Shown here one piece after another: positions 43,589-53,900 of a stretch of 64,000 bases of DNA. The position numbers and the translations under genes were made by a program. The notes under the pieces were generated by a model that was not told the origin of the DNA, did not search any database, and was given only the letters and a program-made list of their open reading frames with translations. Source of the stretch: Ceratothoa steindachneri (taxonomy: Eukaryota; Arthropoda; Malacostraca; Isopoda; Cymothoidae); NCBI GenBank assembly GCA_963969495.1, contig OZ018323.1:85373377-85437376 (forward strand). Reading direction: 5' to 3'. Position 1 is the stretch's first letter. Each line of letters opens with the position of its first letter.

Positions 43589-46045
43589 ATGCCCATGTAT
43601 GAAAAAAAACAAAAACCCCAACCCCCAACTTCCCCAAAAACATCTACGGAGCCGCCCTCGGGCAGCTCCACCGAGAAAATGGAGGTCCCCCCCCTTGTGC
43701 TTGCGCAAGGGACCCTCCATAATTCTTTAACCGGAGAGGAGGCTTACTCCTCTCCTACGCCTACGGGTGTAGGGGACTCCCCCTCACCCCCTTCTCTGGA
43801 GGTGCTTTCGGGCACCTCCCTATCTCCAGCGGCAGTCCCTCCTTTGCTTTCTAAGGGGACTGCCAAGAAAGCCAGCAGGCAGCCCATTGCCGACCGCCCC
43901 TCGTGCAAGCGGCTCGGTAGGGCAAACCCCCTTAGGGGGGAGAGGGAAGCCAGGCCCCTTCGGTCGCTTCCCTCAAAAGACCTGCTGGCAAGAATTTTGA
44001 ACCTTGCTGGGGTCAAGGCCTGTGCCTCCCCACACCACCTGACTAGTGACAATACTGCCAAGGGGACCTGCGATGTTCTGGGAGGGGATGGCCAACTGGA
44101 GGCCCCTCCTGTGATAGACATGGTCCTTGAGGAGACCCAGCCCCAGACGGTAGGGCCTTCCATGGGGGGGAATTCGGGCTCGGCGCCAAGCACCGAACCC
44201 GAATCCGCCCCTATGCAAGGTCCTCCTCAAATGGCTGAGGGCTCCGAGGCAGTAGAAGGAGGGGAGGGATCTCCTCCGACAGGTGCCCCTACGACAACCA
44301 GGACCTTCTCCATTTCGGAGAGGGACCTGGCTGAGGCTGGTCCATCTGGCCTGGGGACTTCTGCCGGCGGAGGTGAAAAGCGGGTTCATTCCCCGCCCTC
44401 CTCTCCTAAAAAGAAAAAGACTAAAAAGACTCAAAAGACGAAGAAGACTCGGGGCTCCTCTCCATCCGCGGGGGCTGCGGGGACGGATAGGTCTGCTACC
44501 ACTTTGGTAGGCGACCAAGCCAAGATCGGCACATCCGGCCCCTCTACCCCCTCGTGTGCGGAGCCCCTGACTACGACTAAGACCAAGAATGCACAGGGCG
44601 GAGCCTCGATGACATCGGGGCCCCTCATTCAGAGGTTACCTGGCGTTTTCGAGCCCGCTGGCTTCAAACGCTTCCTCGTTATTCGCTCCACTGATGGCAC
44701 CATGTTGTCCAAGGGCAACATGATCCATCAGAGGAGAGGATTAGCTAGTGCAATTGGTAGAGAGCCGAAGGTAACCCGTTTCTCGGACGGGAGCCTTCTG
44801 GCGAATGCGGCGAATCCCGCCGAGGCGGCCAAGATAAGTGCTCTTCGGACACTTCATGGCACCCCGGTGAGTGTGACGCCGCACTCTACCATGAACTTTG
44901 TGAAAGGAGTAGTTTATGCGAGGGAACTCGTTGACTACTCCATTGAGGACATCACCCTAGAGCTGGCCGACCATGGGGCGGTCAAGGTCGAACGTGTGAT
45001 GAGAAAACAGGGAGGGGCCTCGAGACCCACCCCTACACTCTTCGTCACGTTCGACTGTGACAAGCTCCCTGAGTCGGTGCGTGCCGGTTGGTACCGCTAC
45101 CGCGTGAAGGCATTCCTGCCACTGCCGCGGCGGTGCTATTACTGCCACCGCTTCGGCCATACGAATCGATCATGTAGACGTGCAAAATCGGGGTCACCCG
45201 AAGTCTGTGTAAATTGCTCCAAGGTCGCACACGATAAGTCCAAATCGTGTGTGGCCAAGTGTGTCAATTGCGGAGAGCCGCACCCTGCTTCTTCGAAGCA
45301 ATGTGGTGCATATCTCCTTGAGAAAGAAATCCTGGCCGTTCAGGCCCAGGATCGACTCTCATTCCGCGAGGCAAAGGACTTGGTCCTGGCGCGCCCGGCT
45401 CTGCCTGGGACGTCATATGCCTCAATAGTTAGAAAGGCACCCTCTGCTCCTGGCCCATCCAGGCCAACGAGCACGGTTGTTTCCGCGCCCATTCGGAGCC
45501 CTTCTGTGGGCTCTACCCAACCTGGGCGCTCCCCTGGTAAAGCTGGCGGCAAAAAGGGTTCATACCCTGCCCCGGCTAAAACCAGGGCTCCCCCCTCTTC
45601 CCCCAGCGTGACCGTTTCGCGTAAAGCGAAACGGCCACGCGCCTCCACCGAGTCGTTAGACTCACAGGAGGCAACACCCCTGAAGATGGTCGCTAGGCCA
45701 TCTTCCGGGGTTCCTAAAGCTGTTCCCCGAAAGGAGGACAGCAACAAAGGAGCTTCGGCCCCTTTGCCCACGCCCCGAGGTGGAGCGAGTGGCTCGGAGA
45801 CGGTGGTTCCTCGAAAAGAGGGCCCCTTGCCTCCGAAGCCGCAACGCCCGCCTAAAGTTTCGAGGCGGAGGGAGGAAAAGACTCGCATGGCGAGCCCAAC
45901 CTCCCCCAATAAGTCCTCGAAGGCGACAGCGCCTTCAGCGCTTTGTCCGGCCAACAGCGCCCGGGGTTCTGCCCCCGGGAAGCGTACGGCCATTCCCGTG
46001 AGGGTCTTCAATTCGAGGAGGGCCCCCGCGTCTCCTCCGAGCTAG
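43589..46045 (+). CDS. Family A ORF1 gag-like protein, intact (818 aa)
   Basis: The start is GGGTCACCATG, a good eukaryotic context. Residues 1-340 are Pro/Ser/Gly/Glu-rich with a Lys-rich run near 273-285. A conserved globular core spans about 340-510 (QRLPGVFEPAGFKRFLVIRS, MIHQRRGLASAIGREPKVTR, VTPHSTMNFVKGVVYARELV). Three zinc knuckles follow at about 516-572: CYYCHRFGHTNRSC (CX2CX4HX4C), CVNCSKVAHDKSKSC (CX2CX4HX5C) and CVNCGEPHPASSKQC (CX2CX3HX6C). A basic Ser/Pro-rich tail completes it. By family analogy it binds element RNA to form the RNP used in retrotransposition. No stop or frameshift was seen. Its last 44 codons overlap ORF2. Confidence 0.93.
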   Translation: MPMYEKKQKPQPPTSPKTSTEPPSGSSTEKMEVPPLVLAQGTLHNSLTGEEAYSSPTPTGVGDSPSPPSLEVLSGTSLSPAAVPPLLSKGTAKKASRQPIADRPSCKRLGRANPLRGEREARPLRSLPSKDLLARILNLAGVKACASPHHLTSDNTAKGTCDVLGGDGQLEAPPVIDMVLEETQPQTVGPSMGGNSGSAPSTEPESAPMQGPPQMAEGSEAVEGGEGSPPTGAPTTTRTFSISERDLAEAGPSGLGTSAGGGEKRVHSPPSSPKKKKTKKTQKTKKTRGSSPSAGAAGTDRSATTLVGDQAKIGTSGPSTPSCAEPLTTTKTKNAQGGASMTSGPLIQRLPGVFEPAGFKRFLVIRSTDGTMLSKGNMIHQRRGLASAIGREPKVTRFSDGSLLANAANPAEAAKISALRTLHGTPVSVTPHSTMNFVKGVVYARELVDYSIEDITLELADHGAVKVERVMRKQGGASRPTPTLFVTFDCDKLPESVRAGWYRYRVKAFLPLPRRCYYCHRFGHTNRSCRRAKSGSPEVCVNCSKVAHDKSKSCVAKCVNCGEPHPASSKQCGAYLLEKEILAVQAQDRLSFREAKDLVLARPALPGTSYASIVRKAPSAPGPSRPTSTVVSAPIRSPSVGSTQPGRSPGKAGGKKGSYPAPAKTRAPPSSPSVTVSRKAKRPRASTESLDSQEATPLKMVARPSSGVPKAVPRKEDSNKGASAPLPTPRGGASGSETVVPRKEGPLPPKPQRPPKVSRRREEKTRMASPTSPNKSSKATAPSALCPANSARGSAPGKRTAIPVRVFNSRRAPASPPS

Positions 46046-49000
46046 GCCTGGAGGGCATATTCCTTCAATGGAATTGCCGTGGACTCCGGGCCAACTGGGA
46101 GGAGCTGCGGAGGCTCGCCTCATCCCGTTCCCCGTTAGCTATTTTTTTGCAGGAGACCATGCTAGGCGCGTGCCCCCTGCCTGCCCTCCCGGGGTATAAG
46201 GGTCTTGCGACCCAACCACCGCGGGACGGCCGGGCTGGGGGATGCGTGGTTTACACCCGGCATGATGTCTCCGTTCTTCCTTTCTCTTTAGATACCTCCT
46301 TTCAGGCAGTGGCTGTGCAGCTGCACCTGGATAGGAGGTATACTATCATTTCTGCGTACATTCCACCGTCAGCTGACTTCGACGCGGGGGACTTCCGCCG
46401 CGTCGTGGCACGGTTGCCGAGGCCCTATCTCTTGCTTGGAGATCTGAACGGCAGGCATCCTCTCTGGGGAGATTACACCATAAATCCCAGGGGACAAGTC
46501 CTTGCCGATCTGATCGAAGAGCTTGAGATGGGTGTCCTAAACGTGGATGAGTTTACGCATCACTGTCCGAGAACCGCTTCATTTTCTTGCCTTGACCTAT
46601 CTTTGTGCTCTTCGGATGCACAGCCTGATTTTGATTGGGGGGTGGTCGATGACCTCCATGGTAGTGATCACTTTCCCATTCAAATATCATTTTCAGGGCA
46701 ACTGCCGCCTGAGAGACCACCTCGGTGGTGCTTGGCGCGGGCGCGGTGGCCTGCATTTCAGGAAATGACTGAATTCTCTATCTCAGTCAAGGAGTTTAGG
46801 TCGGTAGATGAGGCCGTTGAGTTCTTCTCCGGCAACCTCATCGCCGTGGGCCTGACTACTATTCCTAGGACGTCTGGCCGTTTTGCACGCCGACCACTCC
46901 CATGGTGGTCGGCCGAGTGTGAGACGGCCCTCAAACAGAAGCGTTATGCCTACATGCGCTATAAGCGCCGCCCGAACGATTTCACCGTCGCTGAATTTCG
47001 TCGGGCTAGGGCTAGGTTCCGGTATATTTCGAAGCACGCCCGCCGCTCTTCTTGGTGGGCATACGTGTCTTCACTTAACGGGAAGACCCCTTTAGCTGAG
47101 GTGTGGAAGCGAGTCAAAAGGATTCGGGGCAAGTTCTCGCAGGACCCCCCTCCCGTTCTCCAGGAGAATGGGACCGCAATCTCGGACCCCGCGTCCGTGG
47201 CGGAATCCTTAGCGACCGCTTTTTCCGCATTCTCTAGCCGTGATGCTGCTCCGCCAGCATTCAATGCACGTCGTGATGTCGCGGAAGGCCGCCGGCTGGA
47301 CTTTACCTCCAGAGGCGGAGAACCCTTCAACGACAAGTTTACTGTGAGTGAGTTGCGTTCCGCTCTCGCTTCGTGCGCGGACACCGCCCATGGTCCGGAC
47401 GATGTCCCGTACGCCATGCTTCGACACCTGGGTGAGCGAGGCATGGCCTTTCTATTAGATTTGTTCAACAGGATCTGGGTGGAAGGTCTCCTCCCAGACT
47501 CCTGGCGAATCGCTACTGTGCTCGCCTTTCGCAAGCCGGGGAGAGATCACTCTACTCCGACCGGTTTCCGCCCAATCTCTCTAACCTCTTGCGTGTGCAA
47601 GTTGATGGAGAAATTGGTAAATGTTAGATTAGCCTATTTCCTGGACAGCGGAGGCCATCTGTCTTCTGCACAGTGCGGCTTCCGTAAGTTCCACTCCACG
47701 TCGGATGCTCTGCTCCGACTGGAAAATGCCGTCTGCGAGGCTTTCCTTCGTAGACAGCACTACGCCACGGTGTTTTTTGATCTGGAGAAAGCCTATGATA
47801 CCGCATGGCGATACGGTATCATGGAGACTCTCCACACGATGGGGGCGAGGGGACGCCTCCCAATGTTTATATCTGAATTTTTGCGAGATCGTCGATTCCG
47901 CGTACGGGTGGGGGGAGCCCTCTCCGGCCCAAAGGAGCAGGAAGAGGGTGTCCCGCAGGGAAGTGTCCTCAGTGTCACACTCTTTGCCCTGAGCATCAAC
48001 GGCATCACCTCGGTGCTGCCGGAAGATGTTCTCGCTACGCTCTACGTGGACGACCTTTCGATCTCTTTTGGCGCGGCCCAGATGCCAACTCTGGAGCGCC
48101 GACTCCAACAGGCATTGAACCGCGTCTCTCGCTATGCCGAAGCGCACAGGTTTCGGTTTTCTTTGGCCAAGACTAAGGTGGTGCACTTCTGCCGCCATCC
48201 ACGGCTTCACCCCGACCCAGATTTGTTTCTTAATGGGGTGCGCCTGGATGTGGTTGAGTCGCACCGTTTCCTTGGTCTTGTATTCGACCGACGCCTCACC
48301 TGGGAGGCTCACATTCGCAGCCTTAGGGTCTCTTGTACCCGCGCCATGGACATTCTCCGTTCCGTGACGTTCAGCGCTTGAGGCGCTGATAGGGCTACCG
48401 CCTTACTTTTTTATCGATCCTTTGTTCGCTCGAAGCTCGACTACGGATGCGAGTTTTATGCATCCGCAGCCGAGCGTTTATTGCGGAAGGTGGATTCGAT
48501 CCACCACACCGGCCTTCGCCTTGCGACCGGTGCCTTCCGCACTTCCCCCATTGAGAGCCTGTTGGTCGATGCTGGGGAGATGCCACTCGCTCTGCGCCGC
48601 GTGCAGTGCATCACTCGCCTGTACGCGCGAGCCCGGCGCCTCCCCCAGTCGCCAACAGCTCTCACTGCATCCGCAGCTGATCTCGATGGTGCCTATGCCG
48701 CCGAGAGACGCCAGTCATACCCTAAGCCCTTTGGGTTTAGGGCCAGGAAACTCCTTCGAGAGGTAGATATAGCTCTCGGGCCGGTGGCGCCCCTGGTTCT
48801 GCCCAGGACGCCACCCTGGAGGGTACCACATTTGGCTATTTGTCGCCACGCCTCTGCTCCCAAAGCTTGTACTGCGCCGGGAGTATTGCGTTCGATCTTT
48901 TTGGAGCACACATCGTGTCACGCTGGTACCGTGCCAGTGTATACGGATGGCTCCAAGTCCCAAGAGGGGGTCGGCTTCCACGCCGTATCCCCTCTGTTTG

Positions 49001-49773
49001 AAGTCAGCGTGGCTCTACCAGGCGCTGCGTCTGTCTTCACGGCCGAGCTGGTGGCAATACACCACTCGGTACGGGAGATTACGCGACGTGCCCGGTTCGG
49101 AGACCGGATTGTGATTTATAGCGACTCACAAAGCGCCCTGAGTGCTCTCGGGGCATTGGAATCTCCGCATCCCCTGGTTCGCGAAATCCGTGACGCCACG
49201 GTTTTGGCGAGCCGGGCAGATGTCGAGATTATCTTCTGCTGGGTTCCTGGACATGTAGGAATTGCGGGGAATGAGCGCGCCGATGAGGGCGCCAAAGAGT
49301 CCGCGAGGACTCTGCGACCGGACCAGCGTTTCGCTCTTCCTCACACCGACTACATGGCAGGAATACGGGCAGCTCTTCGGACTGCTTGGCAAAGAAGATG
49401 GGAGACGGTCGAGGGGAACTTAAAGTTGCTTGCCATTGCGCCGCGACTGTTCCCATGGACCTATCCCCCAATGCCGCGGCGGCTTCAGGTTGCTTTCTGT
49501 CGTCTTCGAATCGGACACACTCGTGTGACGCATCGTTACTTGGTGGAGCGCTCGCATGTGCCCTATTGCAACGACTGCGTCGTCCCCCAGACTGTTCGGC
49601 ATATTCTTGTCGAATGTCCCAGTCTGGGTGATCTTCGCGCACGATACCTGTCTCGGTACCGGGATGGGCGGGGTCGCTACCGCCTGTCCCTTGTACTCGG
49701 GACGAGTACGTGCACCATGACTGGTGGACTTATTGACTTTTGGGGGGAGGCCGGCTTTCTCCCCTTTATTTAA
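45913..49773 (+). pseudogene. Family A ORF2 (EN-RT-RNase H), copy 2, single nonsense codon
   Basis: Open from 45913 (after TAA 45910-45912) with no AUG before the endonuclease. Numbering from a TTG at 45943: APE-type endonuclease at about 38-250 (IFLQWNCRG, FLQETML, GDLNGRHPLWG, GSDHFPI). RT at about 540-790 has FRPISLTSC, QCGFRKFHS, FFDLEKAYD near 610, PQGSVLS near 670, TLYVDDLS near 699, LAKTKVVHF and RFLGLVFD. A TGA at 48379-48381 replaces the Trp codon (TGG) found in copies 1 and 3. The frame then continues open to 49773 with RNase H at about 999-1110 (YTDGSKSQEG, TAELVAIH, IYSDSQSALSAL, WVPGHVGIAGNERAD) and a Cys/His end (YCNDC near 1207). All RT and RNase H catalytic acidic residues appear present. 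Confidence 0.93.
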
Positions 49774-49799
49774 GGTTCCTTTTTTTGTTATTGTTTTGT

Positions 49800-49995
49800 T
49801 TTAGGTTGCACTCTCCTGCACCGGGGTGAGGGGGACCTCCCCCCGCTGCCGGAGATTGCTTCGATTGTTAAGTTTTTCCAATTTATATTGATTGTTAAGT
49901 TTTCATATTTTAACTTTAAAGTAGCCTAATTCTAGGCTGTCGTGTTTTTCGGCGACTTATGCCCAAGTGGGTAGTTGCCAGATGGGCTCTATAAA

Positions 49996-49996
<1 letters not shown>
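49800..49996 (+). other. Structured 3' UTR of family A copy 2
   Basis: A GC-rich hairpin (about 49811-49855, CTCCTGC...CCGGAGA arms around a G/C stem) is followed by AGCCTA-ATTC-TAGGCT (49923-49938). The bulged stem-loop GGCGAC...GTTGCC (49951-49979) comes immediately before the poly(A). Confidence 0.8.

Positions 49997-50030
<34 letters not shown>
49997..50030 (+). repeat. Poly(A) tail of A copy 2
   Basis: Thirty-four uninterrupted A residues between the 3' UTR and the right target duplication, a sign of recent target-primed insertion. Confidence 0.95.
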
Positions 50031-50032
<2 letters not shown>

Positions 50033-50043
50033 ACGTTTTACGT
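50031..50043 (+). repeat. Target-site duplication of A copy 2, right
   Basis: TGACGTTTTACGT, identical to 43045-43057. Confidence 0.96.
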
Positions 50044-50908
50044 GATGCTGGACGAAACCGACCATCACGCGCGAGTTCCGACCAGCCTGAAGCACTTCAC
50101 CCTAGATCTACTCGCAGCGTCGAAAATATTCAGAATATGCAGTCGAAGCATCGCTCTCTTACCGAGATAATTAATGTAGCCCCCCTCTCTCCAGCAGCTC
50201 TAGCTGGGAGAGACGCTTGAAGACATCAGGCGCTATTTGAAAGAATCCTCAACATCGACCAGTGAAGGTTCATCCACCCGGCCACGAGACTCAAAGCCCA
50301 GTGGTAAGAGAAAGGATTCCTCACCTGGGTCATCGACCACCAATAAGCGGGCAGCCTCTGGAGCCGACTCGGCCGAACCCCGAGAATCTCCAATGGACTC
50401 CTCCCCTATGGTTGAACATTCTCTGCCCTTAAGTCCGTCTCGCCCTTCACAGGACGTAGGCCCCATCCTGATCCAAACCATGGCAGAAATACACCCAGCT
50501 CCACACACCTCGCTCAGATCACCTGTTCGTCCCGCTCACCCTTCAAACCAAGATCCGATTGAAGTAGTTGATACTCCAACATCACCAACTGCGGCGGTTG
50601 GACCAACTCTTCAGACACCTAAAATACCCTCGACCCATGAATCCGGATCTACCGGCCGAAAATCCCTTCTTGATCTTCCTTTTCCGCCAGGTTGCGAGCC
50701 CGAATTACAATCAAGGGCCTCGGTCGGTTCTCCAAAACCCACGAAAAAAACCTCAGTTACTACTCCATCTAGGATTTCTCCCCCTGCAAAAGCAGGATCC
50801 TCAAAATCAGCTCTCCGTCTCCCAAGCTCTTTGGGAAGAACCTCAAATACATTATCGACTTCAAAAGAGAAAAAGATATCCACAGTGGTATCTAATCTTC
50901 ACATATAA
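50031..50908 (+). pseudogene. Family B ORF1 (gag), second part
   Basis: The interrupted family B gag continues as DVLRDAGRNRPSRASSDQPE... to 50217, where the frame hits TGA (50218-50220). The adjacent frame (TLEDIRRYLKESSTSTSEGS, then a Ser/Pro/Thr-rich tail) continues to TAA at 50906-50908. One base was therefore gained or lost at about 50190-50215. The tail resembles the low-complexity C-terminus of family A gag only in composition. Confidence 0.83.
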
Positions 50909-53900
50909 TATCTTTCATTTTACAATGGAATTGTCAAGGAGTTCTTCCAAAGTGGGAAGAACTCAAAATTCTTTTGACGACTATCCACCCCGCTGTTATT
51001 TGTCTCCAGGAGAATAAACTGGGTATACGGCCCTTTCCGCCGGTACCCTGTTTTCTCACTTTCAACTCTATTGCTCCTGCTGGATGCCCCTCTCATGGAG
51101 GGGTGTCAATCATGGTATCTTCATCCTACCATGTTTCTCTCATCTCCCTACATACTACCCTCCAAGCTGTTGCTGTGAGGGTTTTTCTTACTAAGCTTTT
51201 TACCGTTTGCTCTATTTACTTACCCCCTTGTTTATCATTGTCAAGATCCGACCTTTTAGAACTTATAGACCAGTTGCCCTCCCCATTCTTATTACTAGGA
51301 GATTTTAACGCCCGTCACCCATACTGGGGTGACATCACTCGAAATGCCAAAGGCAGTGTTTTAGAGTCTCTTTTATTATCTGACCTTCTTTTTGTTTTAA
51401 ATACTGGCGATTTTACCTCTTATCATGTCCAGACGGACTCTTTTAGCTGTGTGACCTGTCTGTTTGTTCCCCTGATTGCTTCACGGAATTTCGATGGTCA
51501 ATTCTTGACGATCTCCATGGGAGTGACCACTTCCCTATTGTCTTGTCGGCCCTTCAAGTTAGCCCCCATACAACCATGCCCCTTAAGTGGGACTTATGTC
51601 ATGCAGATTGGGAAGGTTTCCAAGAGGCGTCCTTCACAAATGCATCTTTGGGGACCTTCAATGGAGTGGACGCGGCAGTAAAATACTTTACGTCGACTAT
51701 CTACAATGCAGCAACACAAACCATCGTACGGAGGCGACCTGTCACGGGCCGCTCAACCGTGCCCTGGTGGACTTCGACGTGTGCAACAGCTATCAAAAAT
51801 TACAAGTTAGCCCATGCCCGATTCCGAAAGAACCCAACTTTGTGCAACAAGGTCGACCGAAACCGAGCTCGTGCGCTTCGCCAAAGAACCCTTCGTCAAG
51901 CTCGCCGAAATTCATGGCGCAGATACGTTTCATCGATCTCCTCTATGACACCTACTGCTAAGATCTGGAAGAGGATTAATAAGATCAGGGGCCGTTATGC
52001 TAATCATCATACCCCCACACTCAACTTAGACGGTTCCTTGGAGAATGACGGCCTGGCGGTCAGCAATGCTTTTGCTGACCATTTCTGCGCCGTCAGCAGT
52101 GTCAGCCGTTACGATAAGGCTTTTCAATCCTACAAATAAAAGGAAGAATCTCATTCTCTCAACTTCACAACAAAATCTAACCTTCCGTATAACGCTCTAT
52201 TCAGCATCTATGAGCTGAAAAGCGCTTTGTCCCTTTGCAGATCTACTTCCCCTGGCCTTGATGAGATCCATTTCGACATGATTCGGCACCTACATCCACA
52301 CTCTACTCTCTTCCTGCTTGATTTGTACAACCTTATATGGGTGAAGGGTTTTTACCCGTCGTCATGGCGCATTGGGATCTTCCTTCCCTTTGTCAAACCG
52401 GGCAGGGACGGGTTGAATGCAGATCACTACCACCCTATAGCTCTCACCAGCTGTTTGAGTAAGTTGCTGGAAAAAATGATAATGGAGCGCCTAAACTGGT
52501 TCCTAGAAGCCAATCACCTTCTCTCTCCATTTCAATGTGGCTTCCGCAAAGGTCATAGTACCCTTGACCTACTAGTACGTTTCGAGGGATCAGTCCGGAA
52601 AGCTTTCTCATTAAAGCACCGAGTCCTAGCCATATTTTTCGATATTGAGAAAGCCTACGACACAACATGGAGATACGGCATCTTGAAGCAGTTATACGTC
52701 TGGGGGATGAGAGGCCTTTTACCTTCATTTATTCAAAGTTTTTTAGCATCTCGATCCTTCAAGGTACGTGTTGGAGACGCATACTCTGATCTGCAGCCCC
52801 AAGAGGAGGAAGTTCCTCAGGGCAGTGTTTTAAGTGTCTTATGTTTTATAATTGCCATCAATGATATTATTTCGTCTCTCCCAGAAGGTGTATCGGCAAC
52901 TCTGTTTGTCGATGATTTAGCACTATACTGTTCCTCACCTCGCCTTTCATCAGCAGCGCGTCGGCTACAACTGGCGGTCGATGCTGTATCCAAAAGAGCA
53001 CAACTTAAGGGATTCCGCTTTTCCACGACCAAAACCAAAGCGATGTATTTTCACCGAGGCAGAGGGGTTCTTGTTTCGCCATCTATATCCCTACAAGGCG
53101 AAGAAATAGAGTTTGTCTCCGAGTTTCGGTTCCTTGGCGTAACTCTCGATCCAAAGTTATCCTGGTTACCACACCTACGCCGACTTCGAAGAGGCTGTCT
53201 GGGGCTCTAGACATTTTGAAAGTCCTCTCACACACTTCGTGGGGCAGTGACCGACAAACATTGTGGACATTATACACAGCCCTCGTTCAATCCAAATTGG
53301 ATTATGGCTGTCTAATTTACTCATCGGCTTCCCCTTCAGCCCTTAAAATGCTGAACCCCATTCGAAACCTTGGAGTTCGCCTTTCTAGTGGAGCCTTCCG
53401 TACTTCTCCTGTCAACAGCCTTTACTGCGAGAGTGGGGTACTCCCTTTGCCCTACCATAGACTTCAAATCTGCATGCGATACCTCTGCCGAGTACAGCAA
53501 GCCCCTGTATCAGAGGTCTACAGATGCCTGTATGCTGCCGAATCAACGGCGGCATATGATAAGTTGCCATCTTTACCCCGCCCTTTGAACCTTCGCATAG
53601 GAGATCATCTCTCTAACCTGGGGGATCCAAGGGTCCTTACCCTTCCATCCTTACTGAACCCTAGGTGGCGTGCTCCTCTGCCCACAGTATGTACCAACAT
53701 GTGGAGCCTGGAGAAGTCCTCCATGGACCCTCGCATCATTAAAAGCCTGTTCTTAGAGCATTCGATCTCCCACAAACAATGCTGCCCACTATACACGGAT
53801 GGCTCTAAGTCGGACGGTGGCGTGGGCGCCGCAGCCATCTACCCAGGAGGAGAATTCTTAACTTTATCTTTGCCGCCAGCAGCATCCATTTTTACCGCTA

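Larger units (their letters stand above)
43058..50030 (+). mobile_element. Family A non-LTR retrotransposon, copy 2 (nearly intact)
   Basis: A 6973-bp full-length insertion with a perfect 13-bp target duplication and 34 A residues at its 3' end. The 5' UTR is 43058-43588, ORF1 is open (43589-46045), and ORF2 (45913-49773) overlaps ORF1 by 133 nt in the -1 frame with one in-frame TGA. The 3' UTR carries the GC-rich hairpin and the two stem-loops. It is inserted in the gag gene of a family B element, in the same orientation. The clean ends, unmutated target repeats and intact ORF1 mark it as the youngest copy in the window. Confidence 0.95.

Noticed and set aside
45913..46045. A canonical -1 slippery heptamer in the ORF1/ORF2 overlap (for example around GGGCCCCCG).
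   Set aside because: In the ORF1 frame the codons are AGG GCC CCC GCG, which do not allow clean -1 re-pairing in both sites.
47629..48312. Long minus-strand open frames opposite ORF2 (also 39138-39719, 59292-59975 and 45340-46011).
   Set aside because: They are antisense shadows of GC-rich coding sequence, repeated at the same place in each copy, with no recognisable domain.
49957..50170. Poly-lysine-containing open frames over the poly(A) tail of copy 2.
   Set aside because: Artefact of reading the poly(A) in frame; the downstream residues belong to family B gag.
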